From JACJXF01 sp964349045 (GTDB lineage Bacteria > Bacteroidota > Bacteroidia > Bacteroidales > GCA-2748055): a stretch of 56,804 nt of DNA. Positions 55,398 through 56,804 of the stretch are shown here, in pieces. The DNA is taken from contig CAYGFI010000012.1 in NCBI GenBank assembly GCA_964349045.1, positions 1-56,804 on the forward strand, written 5' to 3'. The notes below the pieces were generated by a model that searched no databases, was not told the origin of the DNA, and worked only from the letters and a program-made list of their open reading frames with translations. Each line of letters opens with the position of its first letter. Position 1 is the first letter of the stretch. The translations under genes were made by a program, and so were the position numbers.

Positions 55398-55697
55398 AAC
55401 TGAATTACTTTTTAAGAATCTATCAGGAAGAATTAATTATTAATTAGTGTTTCTACGTATACGACATCTCTTCTGTATTAAGTACAAAATTTAACTATTA
55501 ATAAATTGAACAAGCTATTTAATAAAAAACATGTTTGTTCATATCCCAAATTATTCATAATTGCCGATTCTCATAATTAATAATATCTAAAGACCGGTAT
55601 TATCACTTGATCAATAAGCTACCTCTAAAATCAAAACTCGTAAATCCTTGCTCGAAATTCAAATTTACAAATCAAACGTAGATTTTTTTTAACTGCA
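55398..55697. other. Intergenic, no gene seen
   Basis: These 300 AT-rich bases must hold the promoter of the minus-strand locus, which begins at 55397. I found no correct pair of promoter boxes on the minus strand; CAAACGTA at 55673-55680 matches only the -7 element. Confidence 0.5.
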
Positions 55698-56804
55698 CTA
55701 GTCATTAATAGCCTGGCCAACTAAAATACTAAACCTCCAGGCCGTATCATCAGAATTGCTGTCCTGGGTTTGCTTCATCAGAATACCAATAGTTTTTTCC
55801 TTTGGATCAGCAAAATACTGAGTATTAAAATATCCTCCCCAGCTGAATGTCCCGATACTGCCTTGTCCACCCTTTTCCTGCCCTTTTTGGGTAATAACGC
55901 CAAATGCCAGGCTATAAAAGGTATCGGGATTTTCACCCCAAAGATTACCAATCTGATTACTCATAATAACATCTACTGTAGTGCGGCTGAGAATACGGGA
56001 TCCGTTAAATTCTCCTCCATTCAGGTACATTTGTAAAAATTTCGCATAATCCAGTGCTGTGCTTGAGAGTCCGGCTCCGCCTGCGAAAAACCGTTTAGCT
56101 CCTTTTACAGGGTAATCCGGATCGTAAAAAGTTACCGGGTAAGGGATCCAATTGCCATTATCAGGCTTTTGAACCGATACTAAGCGATCTGCTTTGTCTT
56201 CCGGCAGGTAAAACCAGGTGTCACTCATTCCCAGGGGTTCAAACAAACGGGTTTTCAGAAATACATCGAAAGGCATACCTGATACAATTTCTATAAAATA
56301 ACCTAATACATCAAGGCCTTCACTATAAGTGAATTTTTCCCCTGGATTATGATGCAGGGGGAGATTAGCCAGTTTTTTAATATTTTCTTCTATGCTTATA
56401 TTTTTGGAGGTAAAAGCATCAATGATCCCGGCTTTTTGATAAATCATCCGGAACCTTTCATCTCCATCGATTTGCCCATATCCCAGTCCGGAAGTATGAC
56501 TTAATAACTGCCGGATCGTTATCTCAGTTTTTGCCGGTTCGGTGGTATAGCTGGTATCTTTTTTTTCGAATGTCTTAAGGAGTTGTGGGTTTTTAAACCC
56601 GGGAATATATTTTGAGATGGGATCGTCGAGTTTGAATTTCCCTTCTTCCCAAAGCATCATAACAGCAGTAGATGTAATAGCTTTAGACTGTGATGCGATC
56701 CGGAAAATGTCATCGCGCTTCAAAACCCTGGAAGTTTGATTATCTGCCATCCCAAATGCTTTATAATAAACTATTTTCCCATTCCTCGCCACCAGGGCTA
56801 CGAT
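55698..56804 (-). CDS. Serine beta-lactamase-family hydrolase (partial, cut by window edge)
   Basis: Only the last 368 or so residues are in the window, and the frame continues past 56804. The SxxK motif S-Q-S-K is present near residue 33 of the visible part (IFRIASQSKAITSTAVMMLW), followed by LDDPISKYIPGF, as in class C/penicillin-binding-like enzymes. The usual Y-x-N is replaced by Y-S-E in KFTYSEGLDVLGYFI, and the final motif is in GTFSWGGYFNTQYF. Many such exported proteins are esterases or peptidases rather than antibiotic resistance enzymes. The start and the signal peptide are outside the window. Confidence 0.8.
   Translation of the reverse strand: MVALVARNGKIVYYKAFGMADNQTSRVLKRDDIFRIASQSKAITSTAVMMLWEEGKFKLDDPISKYIPGFKNPQLLKTFEKKDTSYTTEPAKTEITIRQLLSHTSGLGYGQIDGDERFRMIYQKAGIIDAFTSKNISIEENIKKLANLPLHHNPGEKFTYSEGLDVLGYFIEIVSGMPFDVFLKTRLFEPLGMSDTWFYLPEDKADRLVSVQKPDNGNWIPYPVTFYDPDYPVKGAKRFFAGGAGLSSTALDYAKFLQMYLNGGEFNGSRILSRTTVDVIMSNQIGNLWGENPDTFYSLAFGVITQKGQEKGGQGSIGTFSWGGYFNTQYFADPKEKTIGILMKQTQDSNSDDTAWRFSILVGQAIND

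Overview
This window reads as chromosomal DNA of a glycan-degrading Bacteroidota, probably an environmental Bacteroidales/Marinilabiliales-type genome. The evidence is a SusC/SusD pair, type IX secretion C-terminal sorting tails, Reg_prop sensor kinases, a DUF6377 regulator, many lipoproteins and SpI-exported enzymes, Bacteroidota-type promoters (TTTG-N19-21-TANNTTTG) and no strong Shine-Dalgarno sequences. I see no rRNA, tRNA, CRISPR array or intact insertion sequence.

Region 1 (1-8.4 kb, + strand): a PQQ-type beta-propeller and a family 4 glycosyltransferase, then an XRE regulator and a RhuM protein that look inserted, then a LolD-like ABC ATPase with a giant FtsX-family permease. Region 2 (8.6-11 kb): a tight three-gene membrane operon of TerC, DedA and a six-helix voltage-gated cation channel. 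Region 3 (11.3-21.8 kb): a small polysaccharide utilisation locus with SusC, SusD, a SusE/F-like lipoprotein, a GH71/99-like enzyme with a sorting tail, a DUF6377 regulator and a free-standing domain usually fused to rhamnogalacturonyl hydrolases. Region 4 (22-36.3 kb): mixed single genes. These are an F420-dependent-NADP-reductase-like protein, a fossil short-chain dehydrogenase fused upstream of a DUF6340-like lipoprotein, a frameshifted Reg_prop histidine kinase with its response regulator, a secreted glycerophosphodiesterase with Fn3/LamG/sorting domains, a PKD lipoprotein with its own promoter and terminator, a secreted CocE hydrolase plus ADP-ribosylglycohydrolase pair, and an isoprenylcysteine methyltransferase-like membrane protein beside a decayed IS1182-like transposase.

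Region 5 (37-55.4 kb, all - strand) is the most interesting. Twelve ungapped or closely spaced genes form a catabolic locus without SusC/SusD: two GH172 (DUF2961) proteins, a GH116-like protein, a GH2 protein, a sugar-porter MFS transporter, an L-fucose/D-arabinose-isomerase-like enzyme, an FGGY kinase, a DUF5009 acyltransferase-like membrane protein, and a 3-keto-glycoside module (GH109-like oxidoreductase, DUF1080 hydrolase, second Gfo/Idh/MocA oxidoreductase). Known GH172 members release D-arabinofuranose or D-fructofuranose. Together with an isomerase and a kinase, but no aldolase or epimerase, this suggests a D-arabinofuranoside pathway (D-arabinose to D-ribulose to D-ribulose 5-phosphate) next to an oxidative glycoside-cleavage route. 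This assignment is inference. A small 3' fossil of another DUF1080 gene lies inside the locus. The window ends inside a serine beta-lactamase-family hydrolase (55.7-56.8 kb).

Most gene calls rest on recognisable motifs; substrates and regulation are inferred.
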